Below are positions 34,600-46,199 of a stretch of 64,000 bases of DNA, one piece after another. The DNA lies in NCBI GenBank assembly GCA_028023455.1, contig JAQFVV010012510.1:746001-810000 (forward strand). Reading direction: 5' to 3'. Every line of letters begins with the position of its first letter. Position 1 is the stretch's first letter. The position numbers and the translations under genes are program-made. The DNA comes from Epiperipatus broadwayi. Taxonomy: Eukaryota; Onychophora; Udeonychophora; Euonychophora; Peripatidae. The notes under the pieces are model-generated. The model did not search any database, was not told the origin of the DNA, and saw only the letters and a program-made list of their open reading frames with translations.

Positions 34600-37500
34600 T
34601 ACATATTTATATGAAATCAAACAAAAAATATAAACATTTAATGACTTGATTATTAATGATAAAGCAACATTTAATGACAAAAAGCATAATTGAAGATTCA
34701 TTCTCTACCAACAATATCTTTAGAAATGAATCCAGCATTGACACATTGCTTACAAGATTTTTGGTTTAAAATTTCCTGATATGTCATGTGTCTTTGGAAG
34801 TATGGTTGCAAAGGGGCTCATTTCTTTAAACAATAAATCATTCTTTTTTGTGTGGAAAATATGAGATGACATTAGTTTACAATATTGTTTTGACATGATG
34901 AAATTAAAAATTGGTTTCAAGATGGAGTCATTATAAGATTTAATTCAATAAATAAGCTTTGTAATTACCATTCTTTTTCTGCATTTTCGCAGTATGAAAT
35001 GAAAGTGTTTCTGAAAATGTGAAATCCTCACTTGAAATCATAGGATGTTTAACTTGACTCACAACTCCCTGAACAGCTAGCTTCCTTTTGAATATCAAGT
35101 AATTATAAAACTTTCTCTTCAATAGAAGTTAAATGTAATGACATATTGAACTATTAAGGTGTAGCTAAATGCTATTTCATTAAAACATCATTAGATTTCA
35201 AAACACTTAAACATCTGTTGTAACAGTTCTTTCTAAATTATATTCATTTTTTAAAAACATAAATGCAAAAAGCATTCATAGGTTCAAGAATCAAGTTAAA
35301 CACAATACCTACAACTCAACCACCATTTTCCTTTTCTTCATCAAATTTATTTTGTTTTAATGATAGCTAATGCGACCATTTAATCATCATTAAATCTTTC
35401 AATATTCAGAACATTAACTGTAATAACAGGACCAAACAATAACATTAGTCATGCAAATTAGTGAAATCCAATGCTTTTTGACTTTATTTCAATAGTTTAA
35501 TGTTATATTAAGATACCAATAAACATGATGAGAGCAAAATTAGTTTATTTTTAAATTATTCTGCATAATTCTACAATAATTTAGTAAAAAAAAAAAAATG
35601 TCTAAACAATCAAAATAACTTGGACACACAATCATTTCTATGTATCTTGGGCAATGGTCTAAAATCTGCCTTAGAATAACAATACTTTTCCATAATTTCT
35701 AATATATAAGGTAACTTTTTTTTTTATTTCAATCAACAAATGTTTGCTTATCTGATAAATTAATTCAAAAATATATGTGAAATTTTCATTGCTCTATTAT
35801 CACAGTCTGACTCAAACAGTTAAGAAATTCAGAAAGGCTTTGGTGATAGAATAGTTATTTAGTAACATATTATGTAGTTTTAATGCTTCCTAAGCAATTT
35901 GAAACAGCTATTGTAGCAACCAATGCATATTACATGATTAGATCATTCTTTTTTTTTAAAAAAACAAAAATATAAAAATAACACCCCTCCCCTAACGTAA
36001 TACAAATCTCTAAAGCATATAACCTATAGATTATATATATAAATTTTTATTTCGTTTTTTTCCTAATAATATAATATCCTTTAAGTCCTCACGAGTTAGT
36101 TATTCTAACTGTACTTTGGCATATTATTATAGTACCCAATCTAATTTCTCTTGCAAGATTTCTTGTTTAATGTAATAAATTCTATATCTAATCTCCAATG
36201 AGGTTTCTGCATAAGTGTCCATTTAATATTACTCTTGGCTCCACTCAGCCAAAATAGCATGAACATCTGATGATAAATCACGTAGTCACTAAATTGGTCA
36301 ACGGATCATTTTTTTATTATATAACCAAGTTAATAATATATGTTCAAAATAGCAGCAGCCTACAAACATAAGACTATACACAATGTATGCATATCCATAT
36401 AAAACCTTTCAATTATGACTTTTTTAATAAAAAAAATTGAAAGGCACATAAATATACTTTAAAATCAAAACATTTAATCTAAAATGAAATAATTATCTTC
36501 CGTTGCTTTTACTGTGTAATTCAATAAAGCACACTTTGTTTTTTAATTAAATAAAAAAACTTGCACTTAAAATAAAGATATAACTAGATTTTTTTTTCAT
36601 TCTAAAAAAGCGCTTTAATTTTAAAAATATTATTAGGTGCCAAAAATTTTTTAAAGTATATAAAATGCTTCATTTCTAAAATGTATGGAAGCTGCAAATT
36701 ATGCAGTATCTCATTACATGACTTCAATTGTAAGCTATCCAAAAAAAAAAAAAAATGTAAATAAACAAAAAAAAAACATTAAAATTTTATAATTTTTAGC
36801 AGCCATTTTTTCTTCTCCTAGCACTGGCGTAAAAAATTTTCCTAGTGCGTGTGAAGAGTAATTTCCTTTCACAATATTACATATAAATCATTATATTATT
36901 AAAAAACCAACAGTAGCACCTTTTCCATCTTGGAATGATGAACACAATCATATATATTAGTAAAATTTCTGCGGTTTGTGTTGAAAGTACATATATTTTT
37001 TTTTTTTTCCTTATTATCCTTTCTGAATTTGTTGGGCAGTATTCTATGTGCTAAAATATTTTCTGAGCATAATGCTAAAAGTTATAAAAAAAATTTAAAA
37101 TATATTTAAAGTTAATAGTGATTTAAAAACATTAAAATAATTAGAAAAATTTTAATTTCTTGATAAAGAGAAGACTATTGTTTCAATAAAAGAAAAAATT
37201 ATTGGAAAAAATATATTGCCCTGGTTGTATTTAATGAGTCAGATATTTCATTATTTGCTTTTTTTAGAAATAAAAATACAATAGTTTTTTTCTTTTTTAT
37301 ATTGTTTCAGTGGATGTATGGTTGAACACATACTCCATAAAATATGTCCCCTTAGTTTATTCTTAATAACTATATTATTATTTTTTTAAATTTTGTTTAT
37401 AATTTTGATTTATACTCAAACGGTATAACCCTGATTTAATATAAGTTTCATCTATTTTACTCCATAGCTCAATTTGTGCCAGCTTTGAGCCCTGAGTACA

Positions 37501-38030
37501 TGTATATAAGCAACAACAGTTATATATGTATCATTACACATATATATTACAGCATATCTTTTACTTAAAATCAGATCTTTTAGATTATAGATTTATTTTA
37601 TTAAACAAGTCAATTTATTAAGTTTTATATAAAAAATCACACATATATGTATGAAATTCACATACCATGATACATATATAGCCAAATGTTACTGAAAGAT
37701 TTTCTAATAATTCTAAATTCAAATTAAAGTTGCAGTAAATAAGAATCATGCCACCACATACCTGTCTAATATATTATGTGAGCGAGGTTCTTAAATTCTT
37801 ATTTTTACAATATTTTCAAAATGTATTTTTATAAATAAAATTCACTGAACGAGCACTATTTCAGAGTCTTTAGGGAATCAAGGTGGCTAAGTCAAATTAA
37901 AAGCACTTTGTTTAAAATTTGAGCAATAGTAATCGCAAACCAGCTGTAAATTCAAGTTGCTGATAAAAATAATATAGGATTTCAAAATCATATAAATACC
38001 TATATTTTTGACATTCAAAAGATTACTTTG
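34600..38030. other. AT-rich non-coding stretch
   Basis: No feature supported; many homopolymer A/T tracts. Confidence 0.45.
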
Positions 38031-38039
38031 TAAATTTAA

Positions 38040-38216
38040 TGTGTTGCCACCAGAATCCATGCCAGTACATGCTGCAATGGCATGTAACCATCAGCTTCCA
38101 GCCACAGCCTGCTATTGAGAAGAAGAGATCTCAGATCGTGCAACCTACACAGAGAAAAATGCCACTATGCCTTCCGTCCAAAGTGCCTGAAGTTCCAGCT
38201 GCAAATCAAGATTGGT
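38040..38216 (+). other. Less AT-rich open frame, unidentified
   Basis: A 170-bp island with an open frame of about 59 residues ending in TAA after GCAAATCAAGATTGG. It begins CCHQNPCQYMLQWHV and includes IEKKRSQIVQPTQRK. Other frames are partly open. No family recognised; could be an exon or an old repeat. Confidence 0.25.
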
Positions 38217-39039
38217 AACATTTCTTCAAAAACCGCAGAGCTCTATAAATTAATCTTTAAATCTGTAATCTTTAATATTAAGCTACTTTATTTAATATAA
38301 TGAACGTTCCTTATTATTCCTTAAAATTCTGTTTAAAGTAAATCATTTATGAAGATTAACTCAGTTCTGTAAATGTAATTTTATTTCTCTAATCTACAAT
38401 AGCTGTAATCAGTTATTTAAATTCTTAATACTGCAGTTATGCCTATAATTATTGTTTTAATTATTTTATCTCAATTTTATATATTATAATATGCCAATAT
38501 TTCAAGACAGTGAATATTTTATTCAATAAATTTTAAAGGAGAAATCATTATTAAGATCTCCATCCTAATATTTTAGGAATGCTACTAAGCATATTGAATC
38601 GCTGTTTCAAAATCCTATTATGATAGATAATAACCAATTGCTATGCGCTCATTATTATTACTAGTTTATAACTACATTACAGTTCAGTATGACTTGCATA
38701 ATACGTTATTATATTTTTTTATGTTAGTTAGAAGTGTTATGCTAGCTAAAGATGATATTAAAAGTAATTTGTTAATGTTGTTAAAGCCTGCTAAATATGT
38801 TTCCCCCCTTAATTATGAATATATATATATATGCAGATTCAGTGTATTAACAAGATTAATAATTTAGTCAGCTCCTTTTCTTGGTATTATTAATATGCTA
38901 TTCCAAGAATTAGGCTGAGTTAGTTAGCAGATTGAAGCTATCTGTTTAGGCGCAATTTATTAATTATATATATACAAATTTGTATTTACTTATGCATTGC
39001 AAGTCTTTACTAAGTACACTTGTACATGAAGTCTTTCAA

Positions 39040-39250
39040 TTTTCTGACAGGTTTGCAGTGGCGGCTGCTCCCCCCACACAGTTCGGGTATGGCTACCTTT
39101 AGAACTGGAACATGAGGATCCAGACCATGTTTAAAGCCTATCCAAGTTCCCTGAACTAAATATGTTCTTTCATGGTAGCAAGCCGTGTGATCTTAGGGCA
39201 CCGAACATTTGATGCTGAAGCCCGTGAACTCACTCACACCACCTTATTTC
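39040..39250 (+). other. GC-enriched segment, unidentified
   Basis: Starts after a pyrimidine-rich TTTTCTGACAG and contains GCAGTGGCGGCTGCTCC. No long open frame. A second segment of similar composition lies at 39880-40080 (frame WSQLAEEIEAECNLRN...). Neither is recognised. Confidence 0.25.
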
Positions 39251-39879
39251 TTAAGTTTTATTTAACGCCATAGTATATATGCAAGTCTAAAAGTAACCAG
39301 TTTTCTCCTTGATAATTTTTCAGCATTAGACTGCAACCTTAATCTTGGTTCTCAGGTTGAATTTGCATTGTCTTGAGTTTGTTTAGTCACTCACACCTTA
39401 ATATATATAACAGCCATCTTAGTGCAGTATTTAATAATCATCTCTGCTAGATTATTAACTTCTAATATTGGCAAACCACTGCAAAATGGGTTTGGCATAT
39501 TAAAATATTATAGGCATAATTTTAATAACCACACAAACATATATATCTATTTTATATTTTGAGATGAGAGTACTGTATTAATAATAGTCTCATCCATTAT
39601 GTAACGCCTATGTGCATTAATTCAGATATTAATCTCATATAATTAATGTCATTTTTGTTTTGTATGAATTAATTAATTGTTTAATAAACTTATTAAAATA
39701 TAAATCTGTTTCCCATCTGTTTGCTCACAATTCAAATTCAAATTATCCAATGATTTTTATATGTTAATTGTGCATTATTTTAGTTAAGTCATTAGCATAT
39801 TAAGTAGTATTTAACCCTTTAGTCTATTTAACCCTTAAGTTATAGTTAAATTGTTAATTTCTCCCAAATCTCATGTTTT

Positions 39880-40263
39880 TCCGTTTGGAGCCAGCTCGCT
39901 GAAGAAATTGAGGCTGAGTGTAACCTCAGAAATGTCATTCATAAGGTGTTAAATCACGGAATACTGGTAAATGGGTTGAACACTGGTTGGATTCAAGATC
40001 GCACCACCTCATCTCGGTCAACTTTGGTTTATTTTACTGGACTCTGGATTTTGTTACATAAATGTACAAATCTGACCGTTACAATACATATTCTATACAT
40101 ACAAAAAAAGCATCAAGGTTATACATATGTGCATATAAAGTTCAGAACACTTGGAAGTTCAATAATCAATATATATTCTATTCTAATCGATCTTTATCAA
40201 CAAAATATGAGTTATTATATAATATATATGTTAAACACAAGGGGGTCGGGGGACTTGAAATAA
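39880..40263 (+). other. Open frame of unknown function
   Basis: One frame is open from about 39890 to 40263, with a less AT-rich first half (WSQLAEEIEAE...) and an AT-rich second half. No domain recognised. It may be retroelement debris. Confidence 0.2.
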
Positions 40264-40399
40264 ATTATAAAGCATTTTGCAGCTTCACTATACCATGAAT
40301 ATGCGCATATCAATGACAAATCCTAGAAAAAATTTACATTCTAAGTAATGTTAAATTATTTTAAAAATTCCAATTGTTTTAAAATATTTAAAATTAATT

Positions 40400-40735
40400 A
40401 TAGGGATTTAAACACAGACTTTCAAGCTCCATTCAGCTATCCACTCTATCTCATACAACCAATACACATGACCACATGTGAAAAAAATAAATGATCTCCA
40501 ATATAAATATTTCGTGCTGAACTAGCACTAATCAGCTGGTCCTGATCATCTTCTCATACATATAAATAATCAGTGCTCAGTTTATATTAAGATAGCAAAT
40601 CTTCAAACTGTAATAAGATTCAATTTACTCCATCTTCCAACTCTTCAGCCATCCACACCATTGAAAATCTGATAATGATATATCCAAATCCCTTATTGAT
40701 GCTAATATTATTGTCATGCCCATATTGACTTTAAG
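40400..40735 (-). mobile_element. Family B element, minus-strand copy
   Basis: Has AGGGATTTAAACACAGACTTTC, the ribozyme region, AATCAGTGCTCAGTTTATATTAAGATAGC and CATTGAAAATCTGATAATG. More diverged than other copies. Confidence 0.65.
40488..40550 (-). ncRNA. Degenerate hammerhead (family B)
   Basis: Minus strand CUGAUUA replaces CUGAUGA (G8 lost); stem II GUGCU/AGCAC and GAAA are kept. Predicted inactive. Confidence 0.6.
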
Positions 40736-42328
40736 TCACCCTGATCGCTCGTGTATAGGATTTTGTATCTTCAAGATAATAACTTGTATATTATCATTTT
40801 GTTATTTTGTAAACACTATTCTTTATGTTTTTGAAAAAAATACTACTGTTAAAACAATGGAAGTTTCTATTGTTTAAAGATCTTCATATTAGTTTTGAAT
40901 TAATTACAATAAAAAATTTTAAAAAATGGATGGAAATCCATAATACAATTGGATATAAAATTTAAAAAAAAAAACATAAATTTCTGCAAAATTAAATTTA
41001 TTAAAAGATCCTAGCTGATATAAATATATATTGTACTGTTACATGTCAAAACGACTATGGTACCGGAGTTATTTAAAATCTATAATATAAAAGTTGAAAG
41101 TACCCAAATTTCTTTTCTCGATTTGTAAGATAATCAAACTATGGTTTCTAATATACAATCATGGAGAAAGCCCAGTTACATTTTCTGATTATATGACCTC
41201 TCTTCGAGGCTGGAATTTGTTAATATGATATTTAAGAGATCATCCTCTACCTAAAATAGCTTATTTTTTGGTTGCCAGCATTAATGTAAATTATCAATGC
41301 ACTATCTTAGTAATGAGGGGAGTTATCTGACACTTCCTCTCTAGCCGATTATAATTTTCTTAAACAAGAATGATGGGTTGCTTGTTTTAGGCGGTTATAT
41401 TATAAAAGACAAATTAACATTCAGTGATCAGAAAGAAGCTTTTGGAAGTCTTTTTTAAAATATACATAACAACTACACTAACAATAAAAAAAAACCACCG
41501 TTACAATTTGCCCCATTCCCCCTATAATACATTCTATAGTACATGAGTGAATAACAATATTAAATGACAAAATATTTTTTTAAAAAATAAATATATCATA
41601 CACTTAAAAAAAATGTCTAAATTTAAACCCATAAAATAAAATTATTGATGGATCATTTACATATTTTACGAAAGACCTTTGGTAATTTTCATTTATAAAT
41701 ACCTTTTTTATATATATATATCTACTTTTCTGTCTCTTAATCTTGAGAATGTTTTCCATACAGATATGATTTTCTTCTTTTTACATTTCCTTGGATAATA
41801 ACTCACTGTTGGATCAACTGGAGACAATTTTGCAGATGAGCACAAATGATATTCTATTTATAGGTGAATAATGGCAACAAACTAGGAATAGGTAAGATTC
41901 AGCTGATTAGAACATATGAATGCTCAGCCATAGCTAGTCAGTGATGAACAGAATGTATCAAACTTCTAGCCTGTCATGGATAATACTTTACGGCAGCATT
42001 TGGTAGCTTCCATAGCTTTAAATAAAATGGATAATGGACTTCTTAAGGTTTCATATTAGCTACTGTGATTGTAATTCCAGATTAAATATCTTCACAGCAG
42101 AAAAAAAATGGAAAACCTAAAAAATGTGACTAACACAACCTTATATACTTTGCTTTTAATTTTACTCCTATAGACAGAATTACATTTAGATTTGCAATCT
42201 GCATAGGAAATTATCTCCAGACCACCTACTTTTGTTTACTGCTTTCAAATTATACTGTTATTTAGGTAAATTTTATTACAAATGAAACAAAGGAAAAAAA
42301 ATTTTTTTTTAATTTCAGGATAGTATTT

Positions 42329-43177
42329 AATTGAGATTGCGCTTTACGCAAAAAAGTGAAGCTTGTCTAACTCTTACAAAGTTATATGGCTTAGCGCTTT
42401 CGGAGACCTTGAGACTCCATAATCATAGCCTGCTTTTAACTGAAGTTTAGTTGTGGTTTATGTAAAATTTATGCAAATTTTATAATGACCATTGTAAAGC
42501 ACGATTCTTTCCGGTTTATTGCATAATTATCATTTGCAATAAAACATGCCTCTTTGATTTTTCATTTCACATCATTGCGTTCAGTGCACAGTGCCCTTGC
42601 TATAGTGGGTTCAAACATATGGCCGATTGTATTTTGGTGCTCGAAGAATATGGATCTGTTTTCATCGTTATTTATAGCTTTTCTGTACAAATAATGATGT
42701 TGAGCTGTTCTAGTTGTGATGTTGGCACGGGTCTCCCCATAGTATGCCGCTCTACATCCATTGGTTGGGCATGAAATTTTATAAACTGCTTGGGATATTT
42801 GATCAGAAGGTATTTTGTCCTTGGTATTGTTTATCATTCTGTTTGTTGATGGTGGGGTGTGGAATCCTAGTTAAAGGACTCAGCAAATATTTTATAATAT
42901 TTTCTAGCAATTGATGGTATGTATGGAAGCATTATTCTGGGTTTATTGTTTTTGACCGTGTCAGTTTGTAATTTAGTTTGAAATTGCTTGATCTTTTTAT
43001 ATATAATGTTGTGTGAAAATCCAACCTTTTCTAGATCTTTAATATAATTTGTGAGGTTCAGTTAAAAGTAGGCTATGATTATGGAGACTCAAGGTCTCCG
43101 AAAGCGCTAAGCCATATAACTTTGTAAGAGTGTTAGACAAGCTTCACTTTTTTGCGTAAAGCGCAATCTCAATTAAT
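42329..43177 (-). mobile_element. Penelope-like element fragment between ~120-bp inverted repeats
   Basis: Left repeat about 42329-42447 and right repeat about 43055-43177 are near-perfect inverted copies. Both contain GCGCTTTACGCAAAAAAGTGA and GGCTTAGCGCTTTCGGAGAC or their complements. Between them is a minus-strand coding remnant (next entry). Structure fits a 5'-deleted Penelope-like element whose LTR-like sequence is present in inverted orientation. Confidence 0.75.
42530..43055 (-). pseudogene. Penelope-like linker and GIY-YIG endonuclease remnant
   Basis: The minus-strand frame reads YIKDLEKVGFSHNIIYKKIK, then MLPYIPSIARKYYKIF (the linker after reverse transcriptase in this superfamily). 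After a stop comes a 91-residue frame with AVYKISC...AAYYGET, matching the GIY-YIG pair spaced by about ten residues. The conserved Arg in ETRANITTRTAQH and a later EHQNTIGH segment follow. GIY-YIG is the nuclease that nicks target DNA for Penelope-like insertion. The reverse transcriptase itself is missing and an in-frame stop separates the parts, so this copy is inactive. Confidence 0.85.
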
Positions 43178-43199
43178 TACTAATCAAAGGTGAAGTAAA

Positions 43200-44560
43200 A
43201 ACTATTATTTTATTTCAGGATAGTATATGCATTTTACTATTGTTGCTTAGCAACAAGGGCCTTCTTAAAATTTTATTACAAATAATATATATATATATTT
43301 TAAAAATTTCAGGAAATACAAGCATTTTATGTTTTTAAATTTTATAAAACATATCTGCTAATAAAATGCATATTTTACATTCAGAATTCCTTTTTTTTTT
43401 TTTAAATTTTATTCTAATAATTACATTTTTATTAAAACTTTTAATCAAGCGTGAGGGGAAATAATAAATATTAACCAAATTTTTAAAAAAAACTACTTTT
43501 GCTCTGATTAATACAGCTTCATTCCTATTAGTCAATATATATTTTATCATCGTATTATGTACTTCATCTTATCTAGCATAATTCTTACCTACGGGTGAGA
43601 TTGGCACTTGGAGTCTTTATTTAGATGTCCATAAATATACTGTTGTATAATATCGAAGGTAATTATATCTGCATAGGATATCCTAAAATCAAAGCGATAA
43701 TATAAAGATCGCATTCTATAAAACAGATAATACGATTCGCATTTGATTGTTGTTTTTTTTATATATTCATATGCGTATATACGCTCATACTCGTGTAAAG
43801 ACGAGCACTTCAAGCAAGATAGGGATAAGATGTGGACCTGTTACAATATATATATATATGAGAAAATGTTTGTTTTTTTATATGATGGAAATCATAAACT
43901 AATTTACAGTTTATAAATGATTTGAGAATATTTGAATATAAAGTCTGAATCCTTCTTTTTTGATTCTATAAACTTTTTACAAAACTATAAGAAAAATATG
44001 TACTTTTTAAATGCTTTAATTTAGCTTAGAAATTGCTTCTTTGCTTGTTTATTTGGGTCAAATCTTGAAACTGATTTTTTAGCATATTTTTATAAAATGG
44101 ATTGTTTTCAAATTTTGTACAGGGGTTAGGCATCAATGATAATGCAATATTTCAGGATTGTGCAATCTGAAAGTGTTACCGGCTGAATTTCAAATTGCAT
44201 TGACATCAGTTCAGTTTTCAAAGTGTGATAGCAGTATATTTTTTTAAAACACGCCTTTATTCAGTACGAAACATTTATAGTTAATTAAAATAGAAAAAGA
44301 AATGAAAAATGAAATCTTAATTTTTCTTGATTGTTAAACTAACAGCCTTCATGAAATCTTTAAACAATTTTTAATGTGTGTGGATTTCATTTCAAATAGT
44401 GGAAACATGATATTGATTAGATTCTCAGTTTTTATAATTAAATATGAATACTTACAAAAAATATGTTACAAAATATCCAAATGCTAAAAAATAATATATG
44501 TAAAAATAATTTCTTTCTTCAACCACAATGAACTCCCCATGCCTTTATTTCAAGTTAAAT
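43200..44560. other. AT-rich non-coding stretch
   Basis: No supported feature; short frames near 43335 and 43589 have no recognised domain. Confidence 0.45.
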
Positions 44561-44577
44561 ATTACAATTAAAATGGT

Positions 44578-44745
44578 GCATAAACCACTAAACATCACAT
44601 GATCACCATTTCCAAGCCAGAAACTAGTCTGGAGATATTGGATGGGTAGGTACTGGATGGAAATTTTATGCACAAGCCTTCTGGCACCGACTGATTACTC
44701 TGGTTGGCACTGAGTGGCACTAGTGTATGGAGAAATTCGCCTGTG
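44578..44745 (+). mobile_element. Family A element with half a ribozyme, 10-bp TSD
   Basis: Starts CATAAACCACTAAACATCAC, then jumps into the ribozyme 3' half (AAGCCAGAAACTAGTCTGG) and continues to GGCACTAGTGTATGGAG. The CUGAUGA half is deleted. TTAAAATGGT flanks (44568-44577 and 44746-44755). Confidence 0.8.
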
Positions 44746-45430
44746 TTAAAATGGTTGATCAAAAAAAATATTATTTTATTTGTAGTGGACTACGCATTAA
44801 ATTAAATAAAAACCATTCTTATAAAATATTTTTTATACATTTTTTCCAATTTATCTTTCCATAAGACAGACATTTCAGTTGTAAAAAAAAAAATGCTTTA
44901 TTTAAATACTTAATATTACTTCTGCAAAAATTCAGTTTTGTAATCTAACTATTTTGAAAAAATACTTAGTATGAATAAATAAGTATAACAGTTGAAACGA
45001 GAATATATACTTCTATATGGGGCAATCCAATCCAACTTGTTCATTGAGTATATAACAGATGCATGTTCAGAATGGTTAATTTCGACTGTTAAAATAGTAA
45101 CCATACATTCAAAGAACGCATTATCAAAAGCAGCGCCTTATCTATATTTTTGTGAGTAAACGGACTTTTGGAACATGCTATTAATAAGTTTAAAAAATCC
45201 TTCTTGTTTATAATGAAAAGGTTTTTCACAAGTCATCCATAACTGGATATAATGATGATATTGAAAATAAAAAGCAACACAAGTGACAGACATTTGAAAT
45301 GACTGATAAAGTATATAAATGTCAATGGAGATTAGATGATGAAATAAATGTCATTTTTAGTTTCATCTCTAATGTGATTTATAATTCTGATTTTCCTTTG
45401 TAGTTTTCTAAAAAGATTTCTGAAAACACA

Positions 45431-45631
45431 TCAACGCTGTACTGTCGCCTTCCGGAAATAATTGAATAAGTCTAAATACTGATGAACTGTATCAGTTGCA
45501 GTATAAATTTCATTCATCTTGTTATTGAGATATTGAGGAGGATTTTGAATACAATTACCCATAAAACCTTGCAAAAATTCTTTCATGAGTTCTGCGCATA
45601 AACTAGGAACAACACAAGGACAATATTCAAC
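45431..45631 (-). CDS. MED20: MED20, last coding exon
   Basis: Minus-strand exon of 201 bp: 66 codons plus TGA at 45431-45433. It begins in phase 0 directly after a TTTCAG acceptor (45632-45637). It encodes VEYCPCVVPSLCAELMKEFL near the start and TDTVHQYLDLFNYFRKA near the end. These match the C-terminal part of MED20, the Mediator head-module subunit that links RNA polymerase II to activators in the nucleus. Phase and sequence join the exon at 58498-58748 (LVE | VEY is continuous in the family). The poly(A) site was not identified. This part is intact. Confidence 0.9.
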   Translation of the reverse strand, partial: VEYCPCVVPSLCAELMKEFLQGFMGNCIQNPPQYLNNKMNEIYTATDTVHQYLDLFNYFRKATVQR

Positions 45632-46199
45632 CTGAAATAAATAAAGAAATTAGTCATATAATTAAGATTAAAATTTATGCAAATGCAGTACAATCTATAT
45701 ATAAAATATTTTCCACAATACCATATTAAACCGGGATAATTCTAAATGCATATCATAATCAAATATGCATTTATATTAATAAATTGTTAATCAGAAATTT
45801 AACTCTAGAAAGCTAGACAATTATTAATTTCATGCAATTTTTATGAACAGAAGATATAATCATTTTTTGACAATTCATTAAGATAATAACTGTGAATAAT
45901 GAAACCGTGCAGGTAACTAAAAATCGATATAAATGAACAATAAAATAGAAACTATCTAAATATGTTCTATTACCTTTCACTGTAGTTTGATTGGTAGTTA
46001 AAAAACACATGGATCATGTAAACAAACGTATTGAACAGATAATTCATGCATTACAAACAACTTCTGATAAAAATATAAAAATTTTAAGACATTTCTATAT
46101 AAGCACAAACTCTTAATATTTAGTAACTTTTTCTATACTATATGAAACTTCTAACACGTTGTAACAAAACATTTTGTTACGCTCTTAAATTTCACGAGA

